Of a stretch of DNA of 64,000 nucleotides, positions 26,347 to 37,980 are shown in pieces. The translations under genes were made by a program, and so were the position numbers. Under the pieces are notes generated by a model. It saw nothing but the letters and a program-made list of their open reading frames with translations. It made no database searches and was not told where the DNA came from. The DNA is from Pseudomonas sp. PB120 (GTDB taxonomy: Bacteria; Pseudomonadota; Gammaproteobacteria; Pseudomonadales; Pseudomonadaceae). The first letter of the stretch is position 1, and every line of letters starts with the position of its first letter. The stretch lies in the NCBI RefSeq assembly GCF_009761815.1, contig NZ_RWIN01000039.1, forward strand, positions 1 through 64,000. The letters are read 5' to 3'.

Positions 26347-28221
26347 ATGAGTCACCCCTCACAGTTCACCTTGCTTCGCACCCGGCGCTTCCTGCCGTTT
26401 TTCGTGACCCAGTCCCTCGGGGCGTTCAACGACAACATATTCAAGCAGTCGTTGATCCTCGCCATTTTGTACAAGTTGACGATCGAGGGTGACCGCTCGA
26501 TCTGGGTCAACCTCTGTGCGCTGCTGTTCATCCTGCCGTTCTTCCTGTTCTCGGCGCTGGCCGGGCAGTTCGGCGAAAAATTCGCCAAGGACGCGCTGAT
26601 CCGTCTGATCAAGCTCGGGGAAATCGCGATCATGGCGGTGGGCGCCGTCGGTTTCCTGTTCGACCACTTGTCGCTGATGCTGGTGGCGCTGTTCGCCATG
26701 GGCACGCACTCGGCGCTGTTCGGGCCAGTGAAGTACTCGATTCTGCCCCAGGCCTTGCATGACGAAGAGTTGGTCGGTGGCAACGGGCTGGTGGAAATGG
26801 GCACCTTCCTGGCGATCCTCGCCGGGACCATCGGCGCCGGGATCATTATGTCGTCCGCGCACTACGCGCCCATCGTTTCCACCGCCATCATCGGTATCGC
26901 GGTGCTCGGTTATCTGGCGAGTCGCAGCATTCCTCGCGCGGCCGCTTCGGCGCCGGAGATGCGCCTGAACTGGAACATTTTCAGCCAGTCCTGGGCCACC
27001 TTGAAACTGGGTCTGGGGCAGACGCCAGCGGTGTCGCGCTCGATTGTCGGCAACTCGTGGTTCTGGTTTGTCGGGGCGACTTACCTGACGCAGATCCCGG
27101 CGTATGCCAAGGAATGGATGCATGGCGACGAGACCGTGGTGACGCTGATTCTGACCGTGTTCTCGGTCGGGATCGCACTCGGGTCGATGCTGTGCGAAAA
27201 ATTGTCCGGGCGCAAAGTCGAGATCGGCCTGGTGCCGTTCGGCTCGTTCGGCCTGACGGTGTTTGGCTTGCTGTTGTGGTGGCATTCCGGTGGAATCCCG
27301 GACAGCGTCGAGGGCCATGGCTGGATCGCGGTCCTGGGTTTCGGTCATGCCTGGCTGGTGCTGATGGACGTGCTCGGGTTGGGGATTTTCGGTGGTTTCT
27401 ACATCGTGCCGCTGTACGCGCTGATCCAGTCGCGCACGCCCGAGAAGGAGCGGGCGCGCGTGATTGCCGCCAACAACATCCTCAATGCGCTGTTCATGGT
27501 GGTCTCGGCGATTGTCTCGATCATTTTGCTGAGCGTGGTCAAGCTGTCGATCCCTCAGCTATTCCTTGTGGTGTCGCTGCTGAACATCGGCGTCAACGCC
27601 TACATCTTCAAGATCGTCCCCGAGTTCAGCATGCGCTTCATGATCTGGCTGCTCAGCCATTCCATGTACCGCGTCGAGCATCGCAACCTCGAACTGATTC
27701 CCGACGAGGGCGCGGCGTTGCTGGTCTGCAACCACGTGTCGTTTGTCGACGCCTTGCTGATTGGCGGCGCTGTGCGTCGGCCGATTCGCTTTGTGATGTA
27801 CTACAAAATCTACAACCTGCCGGTGCTGAATTTTATCTTCCGCACCGCAGGGACGATTCCGATCGCGGGACGTCAGGAAGATATCCAGATTTACGAAAAA
27901 GCCTTTACCCGTATCGCCCAGTACCTGAAGGACGGCGAGCTGGTGTGCATTTTTCCCGAGGGTAAATTGACCGCTGACGGCGAGATCAATGAGTTCAAGG
28001 GCGGGCTGACCCGGATTCTCGAAGAGACACCAGTGCCAGTGATTCCGTTGGCGTTGCAGGGGTTATGGGGGAGTTTCTTCAGCCGTGATCCGGGCAAGGG
28101 ATTGTTTCGTCGACTGTGGTCCCGGGTGACGCTGGTGGCGGGGCCGGCGGTGGCTGTCGAAGCGGCAGAGCCGGCCAGGTTGCAAGGTCTGGTGGGCGAG
28201 TTACGCGGCGCGGTTCGCTGA
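26347..28221 (+). CDS. LplT-like MFS transporter fused to a PlsC-type acyltransferase
   Basis: The 624-residue protein joins two domains. Residues 1 to about 405 form an MFS domain resembling the lysophospholipid flippase LplT (FFVTQSLGAFNDNIFKQSLILAILY, GALFGPVKYSILPQAL-like segment). From about residue 430 a glycerolipid acyltransferase domain follows, with NHVSFVD (the HX4D catalytic motif, near residue 460) and FPEGKLTADGEI. The known Aas/LplT system flips lysophosphatidylethanolamine inwards and re-acylates it; here both steps are in one chain, but the acyl-ACP synthetase domain of Aas is absent. It is probably a phospholipid repair enzyme of the inner membrane. Confidence 0.9.
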   Translation: MSHPSQFTLLRTRRFLPFFVTQSLGAFNDNIFKQSLILAILYKLTIEGDRSIWVNLCALLFILPFFLFSALAGQFGEKFAKDALIRLIKLGEIAIMAVGAVGFLFDHLSLMLVALFAMGTHSALFGPVKYSILPQALHDEELVGGNGLVEMGTFLAILAGTIGAGIIMSSAHYAPIVSTAIIGIAVLGYLASRSIPRAAASAPEMRLNWNIFSQSWATLKLGLGQTPAVSRSIVGNSWFWFVGATYLTQIPAYAKEWMHGDETVVTLILTVFSVGIALGSMLCEKLSGRKVEIGLVPFGSFGLTVFGLLLWWHSGGIPDSVEGHGWIAVLGFGHAWLVLMDVLGLGIFGGFYIVPLYALIQSRTPEKERARVIAANNILNALFMVVSAIVSIILLSVVKLSIPQLFLVVSLLNIGVNAYIFKIVPEFSMRFMIWLLSHSMYRVEHRNLELIPDEGAALLVCNHVSFVDALLIGGAVRRPIRFVMYYKIYNLPVLNFIFRTAGTIPIAGRQEDIQIYEKAFTRIAQYLKDGELVCIFPEGKLTADGEINEFKGGLTRILEETPVPVIPLALQGLWGSFFSRDPGKGLFRRLWSRVTLVAGPAVAVEAAEPARLQGLVGELRGAVR

Positions 28222-28227
28222 GATTTC

Positions 28228-28327
28228 TGTAGGAGCGAGCTTGCTCGCGATGGTCGTCAACGATAACGCGTTTTTACTGGTTAAACGCGGCGCTCTTGAG
28301 TTCATCGCGAGCAGGCTCGCTCCCACA
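28228..28327. repeat. Inverted REP pair
   Basis: REP palindromes in opposite orientation at 28228-28252 (TGTAGGAGCGAGCTTGCTCG type) and 28303-28327 lie between the convergent LplT-PlsC and diguanylate cyclase genes. Confidence 0.9.
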
Positions 28328-28356
28328 GTTATGCGGTGTGATGTGTGCAACGGGGT

Positions 28357-29283
28357 TCAACCCGCCATCGCAATCCGGTTCCGCCCCTCGCGCTTGGCGA
28401 CATACAGCGCACTGTCGGCGCGTCGCAACAGGCTCTCGACGGATTCACCCGGCAACAAGGTCGAACACCCCAGGCTGACCGTCAACTCGATCATGTTGCC
28501 GTCGGCCGTATAGCCTTCGGCCTGTGCCGCAAACCGTAGCCGTTCGCCGATCATGGCGGCGGCTTCACGGCTGGTGTTGGACAGCAGGATCAGAAACTCC
28601 TCGCCGCCAAAGCGGAACACCATGTCCACGTTTCGCAACTGGCTTTTGATGGACGCGGCGACAGCCTTGAGCACATCGTCTCCGGCGCCGTGGCCGTGGG
28701 TGTCATTGATGAGTTTGAAGTGGTCGATGTCGAGCATCAGCAGCGACAGGGGCTGCATGTGGCGCCGCGACATCTCGATTTCACGTTCCAGGGTCTGGTC
28801 CATGGCGATGCGGTTGCCGGTACCCGTGAGCGGGTCGCGCAACGCACTTTGGGTGGCCACACGGTACAGCAGGGCATTGCGCATCGGAAACAGCAGCGAC
28901 GACAGCGAGGACTCCAGGTTGCCCTGTTCCTGATCACTGAAACGCTGATTGCGGCGAAAGACCAACTCGCCCAGGTGCTCGCCCTGATGGCTGAGGCTGT
29001 AACTGATCGTATGATGGCCGCGCTGGCCGAACTCCAGGCGCAAGTCGCTGGACGTGTGCTGGTAGACCAGGGCGTCCAGCGGTACCAGTTTCTGAACTTC
29101 GCGGAAGAACAGCCCGAGAATGCGTTGCGGCTCAAGACTGGTTTGCAGTTGCAGACTCAGTTGTTGGCGCAGTTGCGCAAGGCTGACGGGCCTCTCGGGA
29201 AGAGGCGGCTGCTGACCAAAGCCCAGGCGTTGCAATTTGGCGCTATCGAAGTCAATTGCGTTGGTCTGGGAAGGTGATTTCAT
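28357..29283 (-). CDS. GGDEF-domain diguanylate cyclase
   Basis: The 308-residue cytoplasmic protein has an N-terminal region (residues 1-130) without membrane segments that reads like a GAF-type sensory domain (FREVQKLVPLDALVYQHTSSDLRLEFGQRGHHTISYSL). A GGDEF domain follows: DPLTGTGNRIAMDQTLEREI, MLDIDHFKLINDTHGHGAGDDVLKAVA, and the active site RFGGEEFLILLSNT. The GGEEF motif is intact, and RNVD five residues before it fits the inhibitory c-di-GMP I-site (RxxD), so an active, feedback-inhibited cyclase is predicted. It makes c-di-GMP from two GTP. Confidence 0.93.
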   Translation of the reverse strand: MKSPSQTNAIDFDSAKLQRLGFGQQPPLPERPVSLAQLRQQLSLQLQTSLEPQRILGLFFREVQKLVPLDALVYQHTSSDLRLEFGQRGHHTISYSLSHQGEHLGELVFRRNQRFSDQEQGNLESSLSSLLFPMRNALLYRVATQSALRDPLTGTGNRIAMDQTLEREIEMSRRHMQPLSLLMLDIDHFKLINDTHGHGAGDDVLKAVAASIKSQLRNVDMVFRFGGEEFLILLSNTSREAAAMIGERLRFAAQAEGYTADGNMIELTVSLGCSTLLPGESVESLLRRADSALYVAKREGRNRIAMAG

Positions 29284-29670
29284 ATGGCAATGCGCCCCTA
29301 AGCAGTAAGGCTGTCTTACAGGCTGGGTGAGAGCGGCTTTGGGCTGCGCGTCGTACTGGTCCGTCAGTCCCGTAGGACATTTCGTACAAGTCTAATCTGC
29401 TTTGTACAAGATTAGTAACCTATCGACTCAAGCGCTGCAGCATCTGCTTCCACACGGCGTGTCTGAGCAAAATTAGAGCGAAAGTCGTGCCATTCGGTTC
29501 ATTCGAATAAAAGCTGTGTTAAATCAACATCTTGATGGTTATTTGGAAGAATGCCGCCGAGACGCGCGGCATTTGTTTGACTTGATATGGGTAGAGTTGC
29601 AACGCTTTTTCAGTGCCGCGACGGGAATGCGTCGCGGCACAAATGCGACGCGCGGCACAAGTGCGCAGCG
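29284..29670. other. Spacer with GC-rich hairpins between the GGDEF gene and yciK
   Basis: The 387-bp gap holds the promoter of the minus-strand GGDEF gene and, nearer yciK, two hairpins: ATGCCGC/GCGGCAT at 29551-29572 followed by TTGTTTG, and the perfect 10-bp stem GTGCCGCGAC/GTCGCGGCAC at 29613-29640. After the second lies an imperfect direct repeat of about 18 bp (GCGGCACAAATGC and GCGGCACAAGTGC). One of the hairpins is probably the 3' end of the yciK transcript. No gene is seen. Confidence 0.6.
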
Positions 29671-30411
29671 TTATTGGGCGTTGAATGCCTGGCCATTGAT
29701 GCCCGTGCTGTCAGGTCCCATCAGGTACAGGTAGACCGGCATGATCTCTTCGGGCGTCGGGTTGTTCAGCGGGTTTTCGCCCGGGTAAGCCTGGGCGCGC
29801 ATGCTGGTGCGGGTGGCGCCGGGGTTGATGCTGTTCGAGCGCACCGGGGCCACGGTGTCGACTTCGTCGGCCAGGGTTTGCATCAGGCCTTCGGTGGCAA
29901 ACTTGGACACACCGTAGGCGCCCCAATAGGCACGACCCTTGCGGCCGACGCTGCTGGAGGTGAACACCACCGAGGCGTCCTGCGACAGCTTGAGCAGCGG
30001 CAGCAGGGTGCTGGTGAGCATGAACATGGCGTTGACGTTGACGTGCATGACGCGCATGAAGTTTTCGCCGGAGAGCTGCTCAAGCGGCGTGCGCGGACCA
30101 ATGATCGACGCGTTGTGCAGCAGGCCGTCGAGGTGGCCGAACTCGGTTTCGATCATCGCGGCCAGCTCATCGTATTGATGGGGCAGGGCGGTTTCGAGGT
30201 TGAACGGGATTACGGCCGGCTGCGGATGGCCGGCGGCCTCGATTTCGTCGTAGACCTGAGTCAGGTTGGCTTCGGTCTTGCCGAGCAACAACACGGTCGC
30301 GCCGTGAGCCGCGTAGGTTTTCGCCGCGGCAGCACCGATGCCGCGACCAGCGCCGGTGACCAGGATGACCCGGTCCTTGAGCAATTCGGGGTGGGCGGAA
30401 TAATCAAACAT
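29671..30411 (-). CDS. yciK: YciK-type short-chain dehydrogenase
   Basis: The 246-residue classical SDR has the cofactor motif VTGAGRGIGAAAAKTYAAHG at about 16-35, the NAG-type strand LLHNASIIGP, and the active site SSSVGRKGRAYWGAYGVSKFA with Tyr and Lys in YGVSK. The substrate of YciK is not established. The ATG at 30411 has GAGG 7 bp upstream; an earlier GTG adds four residues. In pseudomonads this gene regularly follows ubiG and mupP, as it does here, suggesting a loose operon. Confidence 0.9.
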   Translation of the reverse strand: MFDYSAHPELLKDRVILVTGAGRGIGAAAAKTYAAHGATVLLLGKTEANLTQVYDEIEAAGHPQPAVIPFNLETALPHQYDELAAMIETEFGHLDGLLHNASIIGPRTPLEQLSGENFMRVMHVNVNAMFMLTSTLLPLLKLSQDASVVFTSSSVGRKGRAYWGAYGVSKFATEGLMQTLADEVDTVAPVRSNSINPGATRTSMRAQAYPGENPLNNPTPEEIMPVYLYLMGPDSTGINGQAFNAQ

Positions 30412-30450
30412 AAAAAACCTCACAACAATTCAGTTGGCAGGCATCGCACT

Positions 30451-30582
30451 TGTGGCGAGGGAGCTTGCTCCCGCTCGGCTGCGAAGCAGTCGTCATCCTT
30501 GCAAATGCGGTGTGCCTGACACTGCTCGATATAAATTGAGGGGCCGCTGCGCGACCCAGCGGGAGCAAGCTCCCTCGCCACA
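30451..30582. repeat. Inverted pair of a second REP class
   Basis: TGTGGCGAGGGAGCTTGCTC (30451-30478) and its inverted partner GGGAGCAAGCTCCCTCGCCA (30558-30582) flank an 80-bp spacer between yciK and mupP. The sequence differs from the GCGAGCAGGCTCGC class elsewhere in the window. Confidence 0.88.
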
Positions 30583-30652
30583 AAAGCCTGGTGTTTTGCC
30601 AGCCACAAAAGCCGGGTGCTTTAGCAGTCACAAAAGCCTGGTCTGATCAGCA
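30578..30652. repeat. Three 25-bp tandem repeats overlapping the mupP 3' end
   Basis: Three head-to-tail units beginning CCACAAAAGCC start at 30578, 30603 and 30628. The first two differ at a few positions; the third has diverged in its second half and contains the mupP stop codon. The array directly continues from the second REP arm (CCACAAAAGCC is shared), so it probably arose by slippage from the REP edge. Confidence 0.85.
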
Positions 30653-31318
30653 ACTGCAAAGCGCGCTATCCAGCACCTTACGCAACTCCAGCGGATGATC
30701 CACCACCACATCCGCGCCCCAATGCCGTGGGTTATCGTCCGGATGGATATAGCCATAGGTCACCGCGGCAGTTTTGGTGCCAGCATCGCGACCGGATTCG
30801 ATGTCGCGCAAATCATCGCCCACGAACAACACGCTGGCCGGGTCAAGATCAAGCATCTTGCACGCCAGGATCAACGGCTCCGGATCCGGTTTGCTGTTCT
30901 TCACGTGATCCGGGCAGATCAGCAGCGCCGAACGTTCGGCCAGCCCCAGCTGCTGCATGATCGGCTCGGCGAAGCGCAATGGCTTGTTGGTGACCACGCC
31001 CCAGATCAGGTTGGCTTTCTCGATGTCGGCCAGCAGTTCGCCCATGCCGTCGAACAGCTTGCTGTGCACCGCGCAGCCGACCAGATAGCGCTCCAGAAAC
31101 TCCAGGCGCAGCTCTTCAAAGCCCGGCGATTCCGGGTCCATGGAGAACGTCACGGCGACCATCGCCTTGGCGCCACCGGAGATTTCATCACGGATGTGCT
31201 GGTCATTCATCGGCGGCAAGCCGCGATCGGCGCGCATGGCCTGACAGATCGCAATGAAGTCAGGCGCGGTGTCGAGCAGCGTGCCGTCCATGTCGAAAAG
31301 GACTGCTCTGATACGCAT
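30647..31318 (-). CDS. mupP: N-acetylmuramic acid 6-phosphate phosphatase (HAD family)
   Basis: The 223-residue HAD hydrolase starts [21 protein letters not shown], containing the nucleophile Asp9 and the acid/base Asp11, then [14 protein letters not shown] (motif II) and [15 protein letters not shown]...[18 protein letters not shown] (motifs III/IV). It looks like phosphoglycolate phosphatase, but the position next to ubiG and yciK matches the gene shown in Pseudomonas to be MupP of the MupP-AmgK-MurU peptidoglycan recycling route. It removes phosphate from MurNAc-6-P, feeding UDP-MurNAc synthesis; loss raises fosfomycin and beta-lactam responses. It starts 4 bp after the ubiG stop. Confidence 0.88.
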   Translation of the reverse strand: MRIRAVLFDMDGTLLDTAPDFIAICQAMRADRGLPPMNDQHIRDEISGGAKAMVAVTFSMDPESPGFEELRLEFLERYLVGCAVHSKLFDGMGELLADIEKANLIWGVVTNKPLRFAEPIMQQLGLAERSALLICPDHVKNSKPDPEPLILACKMLDLDPASVLFVGDDLRDIESGRDAGTKTAAVTYGYIHPDDNPRHWGADVVVDHPLELRKVLDSALCSC

Positions 31319-31322
31319 CGGC

Positions 31323-32021
31323 TTACTCCTCGCGCAGGGTCTGGATCATGTAGTTGACGTCCACGTCGGCCGCCAGTTTGTAATGCTTGGTCAGCGGGTT
31401 GTACGTCAAGCCGATGATGTCCTTGACGGTCAGGCCGGCCATGCGGCTCCAGGCACCCAGCTCGGAAGGGCGGATGAACTTCTTGAAGTCGTGCGTGCCG
31501 CGCGGCAGCAGCTTCATGATGTATTCAGCGCCGACGATGGCGAACAGGTACGCCTTCGGGTTGCGGTTGATGGTGGAGAGGAACACCTGGCCACCTGGTT
31601 TGACCATGCGGAAGCAGGCGCGGATCACCGAGGACGGGTCCGGCACGTGTTCAAGCATTTCCAGGCAGGTGACCACGTCGAACTGCTCGGGCATTTCTTC
31701 GGCCAAGGCTTCGGCGGTGATCTGCCGGTACTCGACGTTCACGCCGGACTCCAGTTGATGCAGTTGAGCCACGGCCAGCGGCGCTTCGCCCATGTCGATG
31801 CCCATCACGGTCGCGCCGCGCTGGGCCATGGCTTCGCTGAGGATGCCGCCGCCGCAACCGATGTCGAGGACTTTCTTGCCAGCCAGGTTGACCCGCTCGT
31901 CAATCCAGTTGACCCGCAAAGGGTTGATGTCGTGCAGCGGTTTGAACTCGCTTTCACGGTCCCACCAGCGATGGGCCAGGGCCTCGAATTTGGCGATTTC
32001 GGCGTAGTCGACGTTGCTCAT
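31323..32021 (-). CDS. ubiG: Ubiquinone biosynthesis O-methyltransferase
   Basis: UbiG catalyses both O-methylations in ubiquinone synthesis using S-adenosylmethionine. The 232-residue product starts [36 protein letters not shown], a diagnostic UbiG opening, with the SAM motif [16 protein letters not shown] near residue 52 and [15 protein letters not shown]. The C-terminal [17 protein letters not shown] is the membrane-associating insertion typical of UbiG. It is the upstream member of a ubiG-mupP-(yciK) run. Confidence 0.95.
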   Translation of the reverse strand: MSNVDYAEIAKFEALAHRWWDRESEFKPLHDINPLRVNWIDERVNLAGKKVLDIGCGGGILSEAMAQRGATVMGIDMGEAPLAVAQLHQLESGVNVEYRQITAEALAEEMPEQFDVVTCLEMLEHVPDPSSVIRACFRMVKPGGQVFLSTINRNPKAYLFAIVGAEYIMKLLPRGTHDFKKFIRPSELGAWSRMAGLTVKDIIGLTYNPLTKHYKLAADVDVNYMIQTLREE

Positions 32022-32078
32022 GATTAAGTCCTCTAAAACCTGAAAAATTCTGTTGCCCGGGAGTTCAGTCCGGGGTTC

Positions 32079-33413
32079 TTACGATTCGGTACGGCCGCTG
32101 ATGCGCTGGCCCCAGGCCTTGGCCGTGGCGCAGAGCTGTTCTTCATCCATGCGCGTCAGGCGGCGGTCGTCGAGCAGTTGCTTGCCGGCGACCCAAAGGT
32201 GTTTCACGCAGTCCCGGCCGGTGGCATATATAAGCTGCGACACCGGGTCGTAGATCGGTTGCTGCGCCAGGCCGGAGAGGTCGAACGCGACGATGTCCGC
32301 GGCTTTGCCGACTTCCAGCGAACCGACTTCCGCTTCGATGCCCAGTGCGCGGGCGCCGTTGAGCGTGGCCATGCGCAGGGCGCGATGGGCGTCCAGCGCG
32401 GTGGCAGAACCGGCGACGGCTTTGGCCAGCAACGCGGCGGATCGGGTTTCGCCGAGCAGGTCGAGGTCATTGTTGCTGGCCGCGCCATCGGTGCCGACGG
32501 CGACATTGACCCCGGCCTGCCACAAACGCTCGACCGGGCAGAAACCACTGGCCAGCTTCAGGTTCGACTCCGGGCAATGAATCACGCTGGTGTTGGTTTC
32601 TACCAGCAACACCAGGTCTTCATCGCTGATCTGAGTCATATGAACCGCCTGGAAGCGTGGTCCCAGCAACCCCAGGCGAGCCAGTCGCGCCAACGGGCGT
32701 TCGCCACGCTGTTCGAGCGATTGCTGCACTTCAAACGCGGTTTCGTGCACGTGCATGTGAATCGCCGCGTCGAGTTCCTCGGCGATCACCCGGATTTTCT
32801 TCAGGTTTTCATCGCCCACGGTGTAGGGCGCGTGGGGGCCGAAGGTGACTTTGATCCGCTCGTGATGCTTGAGATCGCCGAATAATTCGACGCCCTGACG
32901 AATGGCCTCATCCGCCGTGCCGGCGCCCGGGATCGGGAAATCGAGGATCGGAATGGCGATTTGCGCGCGGATGCCGCTGTTGTGCACGCACTCGCTGGCA
33001 ACCTTCGGGAAGAAATACATGTCAGAGAAGCAGGTGATGCCACCTTTGATCTGTTCGGCGATGGCCAGATCGGTGCCGTCGCGTACAAATGCCTCATCGA
33101 CCCATTTGGCTTCGGCCGGCCAGATGTGGTTTTCCAGCCAGGTCATTAATGGCAAGTCGTCGGCCAGGCCACGGAACAGCGTCATCGCCGCATGCCCGTG
33201 GGCATTGATCAGGCCGGGACAGAGCAATACGTCGGGCAATTCCCGGATTTCGGTTGCATTAAGCTTCAGCGCGGCGGACCGTGGGCCGATGAATACGATG
33301 CGCCCGTCGCGGATGCCCAGCGCATGTTCCTTGAGGACAACGCCAGCGGGTTCGACGGGTACCAGCCAGGTCGGCAGCAACAGCAGGTCGAGCGCAACGG
33401 CAGTGTTCGGCAT
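32079..33413 (-). CDS. mtaD: 5-methylthioadenosine/S-adenosylhomocysteine deaminase (TRZ/ATZ amidohydrolase)
   Basis: The 444-residue metal-dependent amidohydrolase has the zinc ligands in [19 protein letters not shown], the central [10 protein letters not shown], and [17 protein letters not shown]. In Pseudomonas this enzyme deaminates methylthioadenosine to methylthioinosine in a salvage variant, which agrees with its divergent neighbour mtnA. The start is set at the ATG at 33413 ([19 protein letters not shown]), the natural N terminus; the same frame stays open for 394 codons further upstream, antisense to mtnA, but that has no family similarity. Confidence 0.92.
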   Translation of the reverse strand: MPNTAVALDLLLLPTWLVPVEPAGVVLKEHALGIRDGRIVFIGPRSAALKLNATEIRELPDVLLCPGLINAHGHAAMTLFRGLADDLPLMTWLENHIWPAEAKWVDEAFVRDGTDLAIAEQIKGGITCFSDMYFFPKVASECVHNSGIRAQIAIPILDFPIPGAGTADEAIRQGVELFGDLKHHERIKVTFGPHAPYTVGDENLKKIRVIAEELDAAIHMHVHETAFEVQQSLEQRGERPLARLARLGLLGPRFQAVHMTQISDEDLVLLVETNTSVIHCPESNLKLASGFCPVERLWQAGVNVAVGTDGAASNNDLDLLGETRSAALLAKAVAGSATALDAHRALRMATLNGARALGIEAEVGSLEVGKAADIVAFDLSGLAQQPIYDPVSQLIYATGRDCVKHLWVAGKQLLDDRRLTRMDEEQLCATAKAWGQRISGRTES

Positions 33414-33482
33414 CGAGGGTCGGGTCCAGGGCGTTTGTAAAAGTTGGCGAAGTATACCCGAGCGTCTTCGCGGGGGGATCGC

Positions 33483-33488
33483 TATAAT
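33483..33488 (+). promoter_or_regulatory. Probable -10 element for mtnA
   Basis: A consensus TATAAT lies 34 bp before the mtnA ATG in the 108-bp divergent spacer. No good -35 hexamer is seen 17 bp upstream, so activity is inferred only. Confidence 0.45.
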
Positions 33489-33521
33489 CGGCGGCTTTTG
33501 TGCTTGAGTGCGGGGTGAAGG

Positions 33522-34598
33522 ATGCGCGATCGACTGTTGGCTGCGGAGAAGGTGAAGGCCATCGATTGGCGTGATGGCGCCCTGTATCTGCTGGATCAGC
33601 GTATTTTGCCGTTCGAGGAAACGTGGATCGCCTACACCAGCGCCGCGGGCGTGGCCGAGGCCATTCGCTCGATGGTCGTGCGCGGCGCGCCGGCGATCGG
33701 CATCAGTGCCGCATACGCCATGGTGCTGTCCGCCCGCGCGCGGATTCTGGAGGGGGGTGACTGGCAGGCCGCGTGGGAAGAAGATTTCGCGCTGCTGGCC
33801 GACTCCCGTCCAACCGCAGTAAATCTGTTCTGGGCCCTGAGTCGCATGCGTGACCGTCTTGATCGTCTCAAGGGCGACGCCGATCCGCTGGCGGCGCTGG
33901 AAGCGGAGGCCATGGCCATTCACGAAAGTGATCGCGAAGCCAACCTGACCATGGCGCAACTGGGTGTGGACCTGATCCGCAAGCACCAGGGTAATGCCCA
34001 GACCATCCTGACCCATTGCAACACCGGCGCACTCGCCACTGGCGGTTTCGGCACGGCGCTGGGGGTGATTCGCGGGGCGTTCATCGAAGGCATGGTCGAG
34101 CGTGTCTACGTCGATGAAACCCGTCCCTGGCTGCAAGGTTCGCGATTGACGGCGTGGGAGTTGGCCAACGAAGGCATTCCTGTGTCGGTCAATGCAGACG
34201 CCGCCGCCGCTCACATCATGAAGATCAAAGGCATCACCTGGGTCATCGTCGGCGCCGACCGAATCACCGCCAATGGCGACGTGGCCAACAAGATCGGCAC
34301 TTATCAGCTGGCGGTGAACGCCATGCACCACGGTGTGCGCTTCATGGTGGTCGCGCCGAGTTCGACCATCGACCTGAACCTGGCCAGCGGTGATGACATT
34401 CCCCTTGAGGAGCGTGACGGTCGCGAGTTGCTGGAAGTGGGCGGCAAGCGGCTTGGGGCTGATGTCGATGCGTTCAACCCGGTGTTCGATGTGACGCCGG
34501 CGGACCTGATTGACGCGATCGTCACCGAAAAAGGCATCGTCGAGCGGCCGGACACGGCGAAAATGGCGCAGTTGATGTGCCGCAAGCGTCTGCATTGA
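33522..34598 (+). CDS. mtnA: S-methyl-5-thioribose-1-phosphate isomerase
   Basis: MtnA converts methylthioribose-1-phosphate to methylthioribulose-1-phosphate in the methionine salvage cycle. The 358-residue protein has the eIF2B-like fold with [18 protein letters not shown] near residue 50, the catalytic cysteine segment [20 protein letters not shown] around 163, and the catalytic aspartate in [26 protein letters not shown] precedes the ATG. Divergent from mtaD, so the two salvage enzymes share a promoter region. Confidence 0.95.
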   Translation: MRDRLLAAEKVKAIDWRDGALYLLDQRILPFEETWIAYTSAAGVAEAIRSMVVRGAPAIGISAAYAMVLSARARILEGGDWQAAWEEDFALLADSRPTAVNLFWALSRMRDRLDRLKGDADPLAALEAEAMAIHESDREANLTMAQLGVDLIRKHQGNAQTILTHCNTGALATGGFGTALGVIRGAFIEGMVERVYVDETRPWLQGSRLTAWELANEGIPVSVNADAAAAHIMKIKGITWVIVGADRITANGDVANKIGTYQLAVNAMHHGVRFMVVAPSSTIDLNLASGDDIPLEERDGRELLEVGGKRLGADVDAFNPVFDVTPADLIDAIVTEKGIVERPDTAKMAQLMCRKRLH

Positions 34599-34620
34599 TT
34601 GGCCGTGGCGTTTGAAAGGA

Positions 34621-34738
34621 CGCCATCGCCAGCAGGCTGGCTCCCACAGGTTTTGTGATCAGCACAGATTAAATGTGGGAGCCAGCAGGGTTTGTGATCA
34701 GCACACATCAAATGTGGGAGCCAGCCTGCTGGCGATGA
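34621..34738. repeat. REP variant pair with an internal tandem duplication
   Basis: Outer inverted copies CCATCGCCAGCAGGCTGGCT (34621-34640) and AGCCAGCCTGCTGGCGATGA (34719-34738) are a CCAGCAGGCTGG variant of REP. Between them, a unit of about 39 bp (TTTGTGATCAGCACA...AAATGTGGGAGCCAGC) occurs twice in tandem with two or three changes. Confidence 0.85.
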
Positions 34739-34739
34739 G

Positions 34740-35064
34740 GGTCTGAAAGTCAACAAACAAGCCCCATTCAAGCCCGATTTCTACATTCAACAAAGCTCTA
34801 AGCCCCTCTGATCCCCTTCAAGCCTGCCACCAGTCAACTAACTACACTCCATGCGCATCAGGGGGATAGGTGCGTGGCGGCTCTTGTGATAACATCCGGC
34901 GGTTTCCAAGGTAGCCCGATGTGGCTGCCTTTACTGCGCAGATCCATGGCATAACTCGTTGATTTGTCGTAAGTCGGTGCATGGCACTCAGCCTGCAGCG
35001 GCGAGCTTCGTTCGTCCCATATGGATGTGACGAAGTTTCACCAGAAAAAGGAATCAGGCTTCTC
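34740..35064. other. gyrA upstream region
   Basis: The spacer before gyrA holds no gene. TTGTGATAACATCC near 34883 has an extended -10-like TGTGATAAC, and the stretch from there to the start codon is probably the gyrA leader. An in-frame start at 34981 would add 28 residues with no gyrase similarity and is not used. Confidence 0.5.
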
Positions 35065-37728
<2,664 letters not shown>

Positions 37729-37739
37729 GCGGGCAAACA

Positions 37740-37772
37740 GGGGGCGGATGAAAATTCGCCCCCTTGTTGTTT
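37740..37772 (+). terminator. Rho-independent terminator of gyrA
   Basis: GGGGGCG (37740-37746) pairs with CGCCCCC (37757-37763) and is followed by TTGTTGTTTG. It lies 12 bp after the gyrA stop. Confidence 0.82.
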
Positions 37773-37809
37773 GTCCGAACGGAAAGTTTCGATATCCAGG
37801 GAGATCCCT

Positions 37810-37896
37810 TGTGGGAGCGAGCCTGCTCGCGATGCAGGCGCCGCGGTATGTCTGAAGCTTCGCGGTGATGCGATCGCGAGCAGGCTCACTCCCACA
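37810..37896. repeat. Inverted REP pair
   Basis: REP copies at 37810-37834 and 37872-37896 in opposite orientation lie between gyrA and serC. They are the last REP elements in the window; none is visible from here to 64 kb. Confidence 0.9.
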
Positions 37897-37980
37897 AAAG
37901 CCGTGCTTCGGCAGGGATCCTGTGTCGATTGATGTTGTGATTTATTGCGTGATTACCACCAAATCAGAGCGAGATTGGAT

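Noticed and set aside
30578-30652. CRISPR array
   Set aside because: The units are contiguous 25-bp tandem repeats without spacers, only three copies, and no cas genes are near.
30647-31318. Annotation as phosphoglycolate phosphatase (gph)
   Set aside because: The HAD motifs are shared, but the ubiG-yciK context matches MupP of Pseudomonas.
33414-34595. Upstream extension of the mtaD frame to an 838-codon protein
   Set aside because: The extra part lies fully antisense to mtnA and has no amidohydrolase similarity; the natural start is at 33413.
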